64,000 bases of DNA from contig OY718806.1 in NCBI GenBank assembly GCA_963070105.1, forward strand, positions 1,332,865 through 1,396,864, given 5' to 3'. Position numbers and translations under genes: made by a program. The notes beneath the pieces are model-generated. The model ran no database searches, was not told the origin of the DNA, and saw only the letters and a program-made list of their open reading frames with translations. Shown here one piece after another: positions 45,601 through 59,711 of this stretch. This DNA is from Litomosoides sigmodontis. Lineage: Eukaryota; Nematoda; Chromadorea; Rhabditida; Onchocercidae. Every line of letters starts with the position of its first letter. The first letter of the stretch is position 1.

Positions 45601-48600
45601 CACTCGTCTTTCTCTTTAGACGATCGAAAGCCTCACGGTACTCATTCTGTAACGACCACAGTTAATTTACTTGTGTGCATCATTTCACATAAATGAAGGA
45701 AAAGGTGATTGTCTAAAGTTCAAGGAAGAATTGAAAAATTGAAATAATTCGTTTTGGTATTTTTCTTTTTTTTTTTTGCAAAAAAAATTAATTGATCAAC
45801 GTGCACAACTGATACTTACTCGTTCACGCTCTACTCTCTCAATTCGACCAATCAACGTTTGAAGAGTGTTTTCAAGTTGATTAATGTCAAGTGTTTCACC
45901 AATATTAATAGTTGTTGTTGTTGTTGGTACTGTAACAAAACATTTTAGAACATATTAGCATACAGTTAAACGAAGCAAATTAAATGTATTCTTTGATAAT
46001 TTAAATTGAATTGACGATATGTGTATCTTTGTATTGTATCTTTTTTTTTTTTTTCATCGTTCATCCTTTAATACATTTACTGAGAGAAAACTTTTATCAA
46101 CCTGCAGTGCGTGCTCCCGATGTTATAGTATGATCAATGGATGGTGGAAAAGGAATTGAACGTGGTATTTCAGTCTCAGTTAACTGATCACGATCAACAG
46201 TTTCCTGAAATTGAGTTGAAAATGAGCAATCGTAGCAATGAACAGTTTCAATCGTTCATCACATATTTAGCTTCGGTATTATCAAAATTAATTTAGGAAA
46301 TCTTACTTAGAGTATTAATCATCTATCTAATCTATGCAGTTAGTTAGTTAGTTAGTTACCTTTAATTTGTGCAATGTTACCGCATGTGTAGTTACAGAAT
46401 AGAAACGTTTGAGTGAATCAGCCATGATATCTCGTTCATTCTCCACTTTATTATAATCGTGTTGAAGTGATGTCAAACGTTGTTCCGTATTTTCAAATCG
46501 TGACTAAAATATTTAAAATACACTCTCATAAATGTAACATATTTATTTTGATATAGGAAAAAAAAATTACAAATTATTTTTTTTTTCGTAACCTTTAGAT
46601 CAGCTAATTCGTATTTTCGTGATTCCAATTCTTGTAAAGCATTAAGTCGACCATCTTCAGCAGCTCGATGTGCATTCGCTAAATCTTCCAAAGATGACTG
46701 ATATTCATCTGTTCGACGTACCATTTGATCTTTGCCAAATTGTATCTCTTGTTGCAGTTTGGCAACCTCAGAGCGTAAACTGTTACGTTCCGTGTCAGCA
46801 GCAACAAACTAAAATAGCGTTTTAAAATAGTTCCCTACTGCAATTTTTTAGTGGAGGAAATTGTGGTGCAACATAATACGTGACATACTTTATCCGAGGT
46901 TTCTCGAAGATTTTGACGCATTTTCGTCATTTTAACATCAAATGATTGTACCAGTTGGGTAAGATGATCTAACTGCTTCATCTTATCACGATAAACATTT
47001 TGCAATCGTTCTCGCTGAAATTTAAATTTCGTAAACATTGCTTTACATTTAGGAATTATATGTGAATTATACATTAGCAAATTTGCAAAACTAAATGGGA
47101 AAACACACACTTCTGCTTTAAGATGATCAAGTGTATTCTTTTGCTCCTTGATTGTCACTTCATACTGTTGGATTTTATTTCGCAAACGTTCAAGCTCAGA
47201 TTCTTGGCTTACATTCGTGCTCTGTAATTTGAAAATCTCAATTATTGCTTTTGTTCGTTTATTTGCATATAGTGGATTTTTAAATGCTTTTTTTTTTTTT
47301 TGCAAAATTTACTAGTGAAGTGAAGTGGAAATTATAGAAGTTCTTCATTACCTTAAGTAGATCATATTCTCGTTGTAGAATTTCTAGCTCATTTCGTGCC
47401 TTGGCATGTTCACCTTGCAGCGTAGCATACTGATCCTCCACGGTACGCAATCGACCCAATGCGCTTTCTAAGTCTGATTCACGACTTAGAGCAGCAGCTT
47501 TTAAGTCTGATACCTCTTCCTCAAGATGTCGAATTTGTGTATTCACTGCAATTATGTAAACCATTAATTATCATTTATTTAGTTTTCTCATTTGAAAAAT
47601 AATAAAAAAAAAAAGTGAAAATTTATCCTCACAATGTAAAAGACTCACAATCTCGTATCTTGCTATTCTGATCACTAGCAACTGTATTCAGTGATTCAGC
47701 TCGTTCATTAGCTGCTGTAAGTTGTGTTTTCAGTGCATTATTTGCCGTTTCAATTGCTTTAAGCTCCGATCGTACCGAATACACCTCAGTCTTCCATTTT
47801 TGTATTTCCTAAAAAAAAAAAGGAAAAAAAAATAAAATATTTGCTTAAAAGGAAATACAACTTACTTGATGTTAAATTTAGCGGAGAAAAAAAAAAAAGA
47901 GAAAGATATTCTTACATTTTCAGTTTCTTGTCGTCCATCATCTAAATCATCCTTGAGTTTCTGCATTTGTCCCAGTGTTTGTTCATGCTTCTCTCTCAGC
48001 TCAACTTTCTCACGTTCCAACTGATTTTCACGATTTTGTGCTTCAGTGAATTTTCTCTCAGCTTCCGCAAGTTTACTACGAAGCTCATCTTCAACAAGCT
48101 TAATGGAATCCAAATTCTGAAATTTTGTTTATCATCATTTTTGTACGTGAATGATAGAGTAGAAGTGAGTGATTGAAATGCGTTTCATTTCATCTTTATT
48201 TCTTTTTTTTTTCTTTCTGTAATATAGCGAATTTTGTAGGACAAAGAAATGAAATGGCTACCTTATTGTATTGTTCTTTCTCATCATCCAGGTCATTCTG
48301 ATGTTTATCATGAAGTTGTGAAATTTCAGCTTTCAATCGATCAATTTCTTCTTGATGTTTACGTTTCAATTCAGTTATCTCCGTTTCTTGTCGTTCAACT
48401 TCACGATTTTTTTGCACGATTTGATCTTCTAAGTCACGAATCTTATGCTCATAATCATCCTAAACTTGATCTTTGTATGGTGCCGTTATTTTTATTTGGA
48501 CTACAGTAATGTAAGGATTGAGGATTATAATATTTGTGAAATTAAACTGATCAAACCTTTTCACCGAGAAGTTTGTCTAGCTCAAATTTCCACTTGTCAT

Positions 48601-51600
48601 TGATTTCTCTGATTCGAATTTCCTGCATTTCGGTATCATAAATTGTTGGTGCAATTGTAGGAGCAGTTATGGGAGCAGTTGTAGGAGCAGTTGTGGGACC
48701 AGTCGTAGGACCACTTGGAGGACTACTTGGTTCAAGAGAAATTTTATCTGAAACATGACATTATTTCTTCATTAATTTCAAGGTACAATATTTGAAATTT
48801 TTATTTTTTTGCAAATTGATTCAGATATATACCTCCTTCATGTAACTCATCTTTTCGTGTGCCACGCGAACTACTTTCTATTTCTTGCTCTAATCGTTTG
48901 ACTTTTTCTGCAAAAAAATATTGAATGAAAGAACAAACATTTTCAAATATTTATCATTCATTCTGCAAAATAAGTTTAAATTCAATAATTTTTGTAAATT
49001 AATTAAGCATCAACATTTCATTTTAATTTATTGTACATAAAGAAAGGAAAAGGAAGGAGGAGAAAAGGACTTACTTTCAAATTCTTCATTTTCCGCTTTT
49101 GTTTCTTCAAGTTCCTTTTGCAGAAGATGTGCACGATTTATTTCTTTTGACAATGCATCACGTGTCTTCTCTTCCTGTTCGGTAATTGTTCGATTTTCTG
49201 TTTTCAATTTCTCAATTTCTTGTTCCACCTTCCGAATTTGTTCTTTCCACATTTCAGCATCACCTTCAGCTTTAAGTGTTTGGCTGGAAAAAAAAACCTT
49301 TGAATTGATAGCTTTGAAGTAAGGGTTAAAACAGTTAGTCAGTCCCTCCTCCCCCTCACCCTCTCCTCTCTTTTTTTTTTGATTTATTCACTTTTTATTT
49401 GTTTGTTGTTGTAACGCTTACTTAATGGCATCCTGTTTTTCCTTTTGCAAACGACTGTTTAATTCGTTTAATCGAGCAGTTTCTTTTTGACTTGTAATTA
49501 AGTCATTCTCGACAGTGGTTGTTTTAGCTTGACCACTTTTAATTTGTGTGTCAAGCTCATCATTGTGTCGACGGAGCATACTTAGCTGATTCTCATAATC
49601 CGTAATTTGAAGTTTGTGCTTCTCAATTTCTTGCATTAAACCTGGAAACTTTATTTTTTTTTTTAAATTTAATAATGTATTTCAAACCTTAAAAATAAGC
49701 CTTTTTTTTCCTTTCAATATTTACACTTACGGCTGCTTGTTTTTTCCGCTTCTTCTCGTGACGCTTTTTCATTCTCTAACTGATGCTTCAAATCAAAGAT
49801 TTGCCGCGAAAACTCATCTTTTTGTTTGCTAAAATGAAATTTAACAATGTTAGTATAAATTAGGCATTAGTTAATTAATGTGGAGCAAAAAAAAAATTTC
49901 TTTTTTTCCTTTTTCCATTTTTTTTTCAATTTATTTTTGTTTGTTTTCAAAATATTTTCAAATATAAAAGACTAAACTTATCCCTGAATTATTCGTCGTA
50001 GATGACGTGAAGGTCAAAAACATAATCATGCAGTCGTGTTAGCTTATCAAATGGCACTGACTACTCACAAAATAGAAACTAAGTCTCCTGAGAATAATGA
50101 TGAAAGGAAGAGGAAGAAAATTGTAGAATGGAAGAGAGAGAGAGAGAGAGAGAGAAAGCAGTGAAAAAAACGAGAAACAAATAGGCTTTCTCAAAAGCGA
50201 TGTAGTAATAATGATAATAGTAATAATAAAATAGCTGTAAGATCAAGGAAAAGAAAACTATAGGAATGAAGAAAGGAAGCAGAAACAAGTGAAATTTTTC
50301 TTTTCCTTTTCTTTTCTTAACTTTTTCTTTTTCAACTAATTTTTCCTCACTTCATTTATCACGTTTCAGCAGTTAAGTAAATGAAAGCAACGAATTTGTT
50401 ACATTCTGAAATTCTTTGAGTTAAACGATACAAAAGGAATTAATTGACTGTGGGAAATGTTCATTTTAAAATTCACTACTTTTTATAAATTATTTATTTT
50501 GTAGGTTTTTCTTAGAGAAGAAAATGAAATTAATTATGTTTATTTAATTTCAATTATAATTGCAATCTTTCTTTTTACCTGTATTCATCTCGTTGCTGTT
50601 TCATTTCATGAAGCGTTTGCTCCGCTGTTGCAGTTGTCTTGTTAACATTCTCAAATTCGGTATTTAATTTATCAAATTCAGAATTCAATGTATCATAACG
50701 TGTTCGCTGTTGATCAAGCTCATCAGTTAGTTGACGTTTGATTTCATCAAGATGACGTAGTGCAGCATCTAAATGAAAACATTTTGTTGTTTGAAATTAC
50801 TTTCATTTCTTCAAATAATTTATTTAATTTTTAACAAAAAAAATACAAATATTAAAAGATTTTAAAGAAGTGTTGCGTTATTTTATTTTTATAAATAAAA
50901 TAAAAACCTTTTTCTTCAAATTTTCGCAGTGTAATATTGTATTCATTTTCAGTATCACGATATTTATCCCTCATTGTATTCAGTTCCGCTTTCAATTTTG
51001 CATTCTCACGTTGAGCTGTCTCAATTCGATTTTTTAACTCATTAATACTAAAAAATAATTCCAATAAATTACATTCAAATTTTTTATGAAAATAAAAAAG
51101 GAAGAAATAAAATTTAAGCATTTATTGATGATTGTTACTTTTGCTACACTTACCGATTCTTATATTCCTCCTCTAATCCAAGATTAATTTCGTGTTCTTT
51201 GTCACGAGCTTTCCGTTCCTCCTCCACTGTTGCCTTTTGATATTGTCTGTAAATACGCTTCTTTGTTTCTTTTCAAATCAAATATTTAAACAACTCTAAT
51301 AGATAATTAAAATTAATTAGAATAAATAATTATTGAATATGATGATGTTAATGTTAGTTGTAGGAATAAGGAGGTTTGAAATAAAATTGATCATTTCATA
51401 TAAAGAAATAATTAAAAATTGTTTTTTTTCTCATTAATTTATTATAAAATTTAATTAATTTGGTAAATAATAGATTTAATTAAATTGATTTAACAAAAAA
51501 GAGAACTTAAGAAATGCATCACTAACTCATGCAATTTATTCATTTCTTCCTCCAAGAATTTTCGAGCCTTCTCAACTGCTGCTTTTTCTAAATCAGCGGC

Positions 51601-54600
51601 ACGTGATCGTTCTTCTAGGCGTCTTATTTGACGTTCTGCATCATCCAAATTTTTAATTCTAAAATTTTCATTTCACATTAGAATAACGAGGTTTTTGTTT
51701 TTGCAAAAATTATAAACCATTTTTTGTTTTGTTTGAATTTGTTAAAATTTCCTACTGATTTGCCAGATCGCGTTTGCTTTCCGCCAAATGTTTGTCTAAA
51801 TGGCGACGAGCTTCATCAGCATGTTCGAATTTGTTCACGAATTCTTTAACCTAAATGAACAGGGAGTAAGGGAAAGTGTTTTAAAATACTGCATAATTTA
51901 TTTTAAACTATAAAGAACTATCGATTGAATTAAGTTACAAATTGTAAATTTCGATAATTTACCTGACTTTCAGCAATCTTTAGCTTCCTTTCCAGTTGTT
52001 GTATTTGACTGTCTTTGTTACGGATAATGCTGCGAACACTACGCAAAACTTCCGGTGGTGGAAGTGGCGCACCACCTAAACTAGAATTCTCATGAAATAA
52101 TTCTGTTGTATTTTATCTTTTTAAAATTATTACTTTATTGCAGTTAAAATTGTTATGTTAGGTTATCAAAACTTACTGTCATATATCTCTTCAATACCAT
52201 TATTTATTATTACCTGGAGAAAGTGAACGAGTTCTTTTCTCTCTCTCTGGCTCACGTGAAGCGTCTTGAGCCAATTCATGCAATTTACGAAGCGCAAGCT
52301 ATAAGTGAAAAAAGTGAAAAGATTGAAGTAAAATTTGTAGGAAAAAAAAGCACCAAATTGATAGCTACATAGTTCGATTAACCTGATTATCGGAAAGGCG
52401 TTCTTTAGTTCGCTGAAGCTCAGCTTCAAGTGCAGCATTCTTCCGCTGTGCTTCATCACCCTTTGATTCAAGTGCAATATTACGTTCAATGCATTCTTCA
52501 TATCTGTAAATAATTTACGAAATAGTTTCATTTAATTAAAATTTTCCATGTATGTTTCACTTCCTCTAGAAGAAAAATGGATTGATCGTTTCTTATATTG
52601 CCTACTTTTTCATAAGTTCATTGTATAAATCTGCATCACCAACTGCACCAGTTGCAAGTTTTAATTGATCGAACACCTGTGCTCCTGGCTGAGTTATAAC
52701 TTGTTGACTTTCACGTATTCTTTTAATTGCTTCAATTAGTACAGTATCGTGAGTAGTTGTTTCATCACCTCCACGAACAGATTCAGCTAATAACGGTTCT
52801 CTGCTTCCACTAAATCTACCCTGCAAAAATTAAATTATGTGGGAATGTAGAAATTTGTCGCATTTAAGTGTTATAATTTCAAATTATTGTCTAATAATTA
52901 AATTTTACTTTCATACAATTTTCAAATTGCAACGACAATTTGGAAATGATCACCTCAACACCGGTAAGATTTAATTGTCTAGTTAAGCCTCCAACATTTC
53001 GAATTATTCTAGTGAATTCATTACGCTGATTTTCCAAATCATGTTCCGTTTGCTCTTTGTGTTCAAGTAATTGTCTGCGAACACGTTGTAACTCAGCCCA
53101 TAAATCCATCATCTTTTTTTGTTCCTCGCTTAAATACTGAGCAAGATTCTGCAATAAATTTTACATATTCAACTTCTTCCTAAATTTTATTTAATAAAAA
53201 TAAAAATTTATTAGCTATTATTTTGAAAATTTTTGTACGCATAGAACAATTGATACCCTTTCGCGACTCTTATAAATTTGTTCACTTTCTCGTATGTTTG
53301 TTTCAAATTGTTGATGAAGCCTTTCATTTTCATGCACCAATTGATCATTTTGAATACGCTCTTGTTCCAGCTGTATCCGATAATCATCAGCTCTGCAAAA
53401 GTTTTCCTATCCATTTTTTGGGTCTTTTTTTTTTCCCTCTTGCTTCTAAATTACTCAAATATTTACGGTTAAATTACTTTTAGGAAAAAAATCTAGGTGT
53501 AAATTGGATTGCATGTGAAAGTGAATGCATGCATAAGTTGATATTTAACAAGTAAAATTCCCATTACCTTCTACGTTCTTCATCTAATTTAGCCAAAAGA
53601 TGATATTCACTATCATCTAAGCTCTTTTTAGCACTCCACAATGCTTCATCCCGATATTTTCCATCGGGATATACAGTTGAATCAATTAACGTAAATGATG
53701 ATGGCTCCTCCGATCGACGTGCGGCTATTCGACTTTCGAGATCAGCGATGTGACGGCGATACTCTTGCACCTTAAATTCAAGGAATTACTTATTTTGAAA
53801 TAAATTTGCTTTAAAAAAAGCTAGAAATTAATTTAAAAAAAAAAAAGATTAACGGCTTTTTAATTTTGCAAATTAGTCTGTCTTCCTCGTTCAATGGATT
53901 ATCATTCGACAAAAGTACAAACCTTATGCTGTAAAGCTCCTATGAGATCGGAATATTCTTTTTGATGCTCCACATTAGCATCAATACGTTGACGATATTT
54001 GTTGAGATCCTCCTGAGTACGATCAAGTCGTGCTGCAGAAACACCCTTTCCAAAGCTATCAATTTCAAGCATCAGATCGCTCTCGAATGAGTCCGATACG
54101 TGATACCCGTTTTCACCATTTGTATCCCTGTATTCATGCCGAAAATTACAATACATTTTAGATTTATCCTATTTAATAATAAATAGATTAGCTTATTGTT
54201 ACATCCACGGCTATCTAATATCTATGGATTATACATCTATGCTTACGCTATCCTGAAACGAACAGTGCATCCATTCTTCTTGAAAATTTTGGAAAAAAAA
54301 TATCAGCGAAATTTTAAAAAAAATAATAAAATACCCAAAATTAAGATGCTTTCTACTACCGCTTTTCTCCCAAAGTACCTGAAGTTTTCCAATTTTGGAA
54401 AGAAATTGTTAGAACTTCCTGTTATAATTTTATATCATTTGCAGCTTGCTTTTTCTTTTATAATTATTATTTTGTAAATTTATAGGTGTTAAACAATGGC
54501 TTTTTCAACCTTTCATCCGAAATTTCATACTTGTTTTTATTCGAAAATTTACACATTTTATTACATTCTCCCTCTCATCTACTAACATTTCTTTCTTCGT

Positions 54601-56273
54601 CCGATATTTTTTCTATTTTCATGACTGTAATATGGTTTTTTTTCTTTTTTGGAAAAATGAATCGATTACTGTATGAAATTTCTAATTCATTTTTAACTAA
54701 CTCTCAACTTCAATGTTTTTCTGTCATACTTCAACAATATGTATAATTTGGATTTGTCTTGAAATGTGCTTCAATTTTTATTACCTGAAGACGAAGGGTA
54801 AAAATTAAATGTGCAGGAGGAGAGCGGAAAAGAATTAATTTCAATCTGTTATTTAACAAGTTCATTAAAATAATTCCTTATTTATTATTGGTAACGTATG
54901 TAGGTTCTCCTGAAATTCTATTATTTTATCGTAGGAATGGTGTATATTGCGTATAGATGAGACGGTTGATTCCATCTTCTACGATATAAAATAGCAATGC
55001 TTATGTTTCCATTCATATGATTTTTTTAGAATTAAAAATATTTTTTTTTTTGCATTTATTTTCCTCGTTCTTCTCTCTTTGAAAGTTTGCTGAATAAAAT
55101 GTTTTGATATAAGCTTTATTTTTGTCAGTTTAGAATTTCAAAAAAAAAAATTCTAATAAGAAGTTTTTAGTTTCGACTAGTAAATCACTAACTGTAACTA
55201 TTAGTAGATTTAATTTTGCATTTATTTACTACATGAAACATACCAGTAAAATTCTCCATAATTGGAACGCGATCCGGGACTATCTGGTACACGACTTGTT
55301 ACTTCAGCTGGTTGACTGCCACCACCTACGTCAGTACCACCATCCATGTTTGTTATAATTGCTAGAAATTTTAAATGATTTTTAATCAATTTTTATCTCT
55401 TGACGAATGTTCCAAGGAAGAAATGATTAAAATGTTTTGTGTTTGCTTAACAAATGAATTGGTAGTGTGGTGAGATTAGCAGTTGTTACAAAATTAGTGA
55501 TGAAAATCGAGCAAATGTTAGCCTTGAAGATCAAAGAAAGAAATTATTCTAAATAAGCATGCGTTAATCCTCTTCTCTAATTTTTTCAACACATTTTATA
55601 AGCAATCAATCTATCCCTTCCATATCTCTCTCTCTCTCTCTCTCTCCCTTTCCCTCTCCCTCTCCTGGTTTTTGATTCGTGTGGAAAACGAATGCGGAAG
55701 AATGTTTGCGAAAATGCTAACAATTAATGTAATTTAAATGTAACGCTTTATGTGCTATTTTATTTAATTAGTTTAAATATTGCATGCAATGATGTTTTGG
55801 ATATCTATTCGTCTCTTTTTTTGTTGTTTCGTTTTCCTAAATGAAAAATTTTATGTTTAAGTGGAATATGAGTGCAGGTAAGAGGCATATGACAGATGGA
55901 AGGACTCACCCGCTTCTTTACGTATCAACCTCTCTTTTTTTTGTACCCGAAAAACTTCCTGTTGTTCACTTGGTGTTAGTGAACGAATTTTCACCTGTGG
56001 CGATACGGTTATCCACTGGCCAGGTCGTACGATTTCTGTTCGTGAGTTACTTCGTGAATTGCTACAACTTCCTTCTGGATTATCCCGTATAGGACTACCA
56101 GCATACGTTCGAAATGTTTCCGGACACGATGCTGAGCCTTGACTGTTTCGACCAGATCCCACTTCAGTACGATGATCGTCAAATGATGAATTGGGTCTTT
56201 TCGGTAATGACCCGTAACCGGATACAACAACACAATTTCTAACGTTTGCACTACCACCGCAGGTAAAGAGCAT
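42621..56273 (-). CDS. che-10: Rootletin (ciliary rootlet coiled-coil protein, CROCC/CHE-10)
   Basis: Builds the striated rootlet under cilia; in nematodes, needed in ciliated sensory neurons. I assemble 42 exons in phase: 56273-55910, 55361-55244, 54127-53923, 53770-53568, 53392-53257, 53148-52954, 52820-52606, 52503-52383, 52298-52214, 52075-51963, 51850-51756, 51658-51527, 51246-51154, 51047-50908, 50768-50579, 49828-49731, 49641-49422, 49283-49075, 48907-48833, 48747-48557, 48459-48262, 48116-47916, 47808-47649, 47545-47352, 47221-47111, 47014-46889, 46808-46593, 46503-46360, 46204-46102, 45929-45820, 45646-45526, 45464-45301, 45214-45035, 44953-44762, 44680-44474, 44346-44146, 44002-43901, 43703-43560, 43439-43195, 43100-43024, 42948-42835, 42739-42621. 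That is 2,209 codons, about 2,208 residues (human rootletin about 2,017). The first 160 residues are Ser/Arg-rich; a rootletin-domain-like segment follows ([20 protein letters not shown] near residue 370), then about 1,700 residues of heptad-rich coiled coil broken by linkers near 1012-1036 and 1525-1560, and a Gly/Thr/Pro-rich tail. The start follows an in-frame TAG and a GCGCAG possible trans-splice site. The last exon is tentative. Symbol is the C. elegans ortholog's name. Confidence 0.88.
46336..46360 (-). repeat. (TAAC)n tetranucleotide repeat overlapping a splice donor
   Basis: On the minus strand the donor of rootletin exon 46503-46360 reads AAAG then GTAACTAACTAACTAAC, so the +1 to +6 donor bases are part of a short TAAC repeat. 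Confidence 0.85.
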
Positions 56274-57018
56274 GAACCTGCGCTATTCGCATTGTCGTTT
56301 TATTTTGGCGCATCATTTTTCCTTTCCAACTTGTCTTCGTCCACTATAAACCTGCTTATGCTGTCCACGTCACATTTCTTTATCATAGCAATTCAATTTC
56401 GATTAAATTAATCTCGTAACGTAAACGTTGTAATGCAAAGTACACATATCTAAATTTCTATATGTGATAGAAGAAAAAATTTTAGTATTTGAATTTTAAA
56501 CTATTCGAAATTTTAATATTTAAATAAAAATATATTCCCCTTAGTAGGAATATAGGAAATGTAGAAATTATAAGTTACTACACATAATAGGGTAATATAT
56601 AATGATCAGCGATTGAAGAGACTACTTCATCAACTATAAACGTAACAGCTGCATCATACATTGAATTCAGTGTAGGTTAAAAAAATAAAATTTTTAAAAT
56701 AAAAAACAAAAAATAGGAATAGCGTGGCTAATTACTCCTACAGTCTAATTTACTTAAAATGCTTTCCTATTTCAGCTAATAATTTCTTCCAATTCATTAG
56801 CCACACATACACATAAACCTCTATCATTCTTCCTCCATATCTCTCAAACGCAATATGATTAATTGTGTTTCGTAATAGTAGTTGAATTGGATTTAGCAGA
56901 GATATCCCTTTTTTTTATCGGCTAACATAAAAGCAATTGACTAACTAAACTTTTCCTGTTGTTGTTCTTATGAGAGATGTTCCTAAGAAATCGAGACTTG
57001 AGTATTACTGAATTTAAG

Positions 57019-57146
<128 letters not shown>

Positions 57147-57976
57147 TTTGTATCTGTGCATGGAAAAAGCGTGTTGCAGCTTAAATTAAATGTTCATCGG
57201 CGTTGCTGACATAGTTATAATGCCTAAAGGGAAATTCATTAAGTTATAAACTAACTGAATGAATGGTACAACGTATAAAGTAAAAGGAGGAAGAAGGTAA
57301 TTTTCAATAATCCTTTTTTTTTTAATTAATATAGCATAAGTTTTTTTTTCAATGAGGAGTATTTTTTCTTTTTTTTTTTGGATTTGAATTCGGACAGCAA
57401 ACGATGAATAATTTTTTATGTTAATCATTGCCAAATAACCCTCAATTAAATGGTATTTCCAAGTGATATTTTGCAAAAGATTGATAATAGGACCAATAAA
57501 TAGTGACAGTAGTAGTATATTTATTATTGGCAGTAATGGAAATGGTAATAGTAATACTAGTAAATAAATAAATACAATAACTGGAAGTGGTAGAGGAAGT
57601 GGAAGCTAACAAATATATGTAAAAAAGATTTTTGTGCTTACGTATAAATGCGCACATCACCGATAGCGCACTTCCATGTTTACATCGGAAGAAGTTGGCA
57701 GTACAAAATGATGAGAAATTTGAAATTGAAGGAAATTAAATGATTTCCTCGATGAAAGAGGCATTCAAAATAGTTAGCTGTTATATTATGCATTTTGACG
57801 GTAAGCATCATTTCAGCATTTTTCAGGTATCAGACAACTTCATTAAATTTATTGCGGAATAGTTCTCGTTGATTTGTTATCCGAATTTAAATCATCCCAA
57901 TCACATCTATTAAGTTCTAGAAGCGGTAACATCACTTTATTAACATCAACTGAGCGGAAAAATACGTAGTATAATA

Positions 57977-58023
57977 CTAGTAGTAGTAGTAGTAGTAGTA
58001 GAAGTAGTAGTAGTAGTAGTAGC
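57977..58023. repeat. (TAG)n trinucleotide repeat
   Basis: About 15 TAG units with one or two interruptions; a second mixed TTG/CTA/TAG triplet tract lies at about 58315-58402. Confidence 0.85.
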
Positions 58024-58970
58024 AGTGATTGCTGATTGTTGTTGTTGTGGTAGCAAGCAGTATTGGGGATGAAGCCAATGATAGTAGTGGTATGAAATGT
58101 TAAAGTGAGTTAAGCGCCTAGAATATAAATGCTGGTCTGGAAAGACCCAATCACAGAGAGAGGAAAGGATGGACTTCATGAGCTGATCGATTTTTAACTT
58201 TTGCAAAAAGCGTAGAGGAAGAGACGGAAATTTAGCAAGCAGCTAACCAGTAAGAGAAGAGTAAATTTATGTGATTATGAGAGGATATTGATATTACTCG
58301 GACTGTTTCCTCTGTTGTAGTTGTAGTTGTAATTGTACTACTACAACAACTACTACTACTAGTAGCAGTAGTAGTTGTTGTTGTTGTTGTAGGAGTAGTA
58401 GTATAAATTAAAAAAAAAATGAGAAGAGATGGAGGGAGGGAAAGGAATAATTGGAAAGTTGAATTAGAAATGAGCGAGCGATTGTTTTGTGCTTTTTTTT
58501 TTTATCATTGGCAAAAAAAAAAGCTATCTTCTTCACTCATGCACTCCCATTTCATTTTATCTTTTTCATCTCGATGTGTTCGATAAAAGTTGACATTCCC
58601 GTCCCCCGCCCCTCCGCTCCTTCGTTTTTTTAAATCTATTCCATTCCAAAAATTGTGCAAATTAAGTGAAAAATGCAAGTTGTATGACAATTATTATTAA
58701 TATTAAAGCAAAAATAATAATTGATGAGATGATAATAGGAAATGACTGAGGTAGAGAGCGATAGAGAGAGGGAGAGAGAGAAAGAGTGAGAGTAAGAGGT
58801 AGAATGAGGAAATTTATTTCACTGGCTATTTGATATGAGAACATGATATTGCTTGATTAATGTCCATGATTTTGATGATATGTGTCCAGAACGATGCGTT
58901 CTGCAACCGATCAATTTTAACCACTCTAGTACTACCATTTGTATTAATTAATAATAGTCATAATTAATAA

Positions 58971-59711
58971 TAAATAATAATAAATAATAATAAATAATAA
59001 TAAATAATAATAAATAATAATAAATAATAATAAATAATAATAAATAATAATAAATAATAATAAATAATAATAAATAATAATAAATAATAATAAATAATAA
59101 TAAATAATAATAAATAATAATAAATAATAATAAATAATAATAAATAATAATAAATAATAATAAATAATAATAAATAATAATAAATAATAATAAATAATAA
59201 TAAATAATAATAAATAATAATAAATAATGATAAATAATAATAAATAATAATAAATAATAATAAATAATAATAAATAATAATAAATAATAATAAATAATAA
59301 TAAATAATAATAAATAATAATAAATAATAATAAATAATAATAAATAATAATAAATAATAATAAATAATAATAAATAATAATAAATAATAATAAATAATAA
59401 TAAATAATAATAAATAATAATAAATAATAATAAATAATAATAAATAATAATAAATAATAATAAATAATAATAAATAATAATAAATAATAATAAATAATAA
59501 TAAATAATAATAAATAATAATAAGTAATAATAAATAATAATAAATAATAATAAATAATAATAAATAATAATAAATAATAATAAATAATAATAAATAATAA
59601 TAAATAATAATAAATAATAATAAATAATAATAAATAATAATAAATAATAATAAATAATAATAAATAATAATAAATAATAATAAATAATAATAAATAATAA
59701 TAAATAATAAT
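58971..59711. repeat. 10-bp tandem array (TAAATAATAA)n
   Basis: About 74 head-to-tail copies of a 10-bp unit with only two substitutions seen (near 59229 and 59524). It flanks into TAA/TAATGA simple sequence. The minus-strand 268-codon frame across it is an artefact. Confidence 0.96.

Noticed and set aside
54196..54477. 93-codon plus-strand frame inside a rootletin intron, checked as a place for missing PI4K2 exons
   Set aside because: No resemblance to the PI4K C-lobe and no splice borders in phase.
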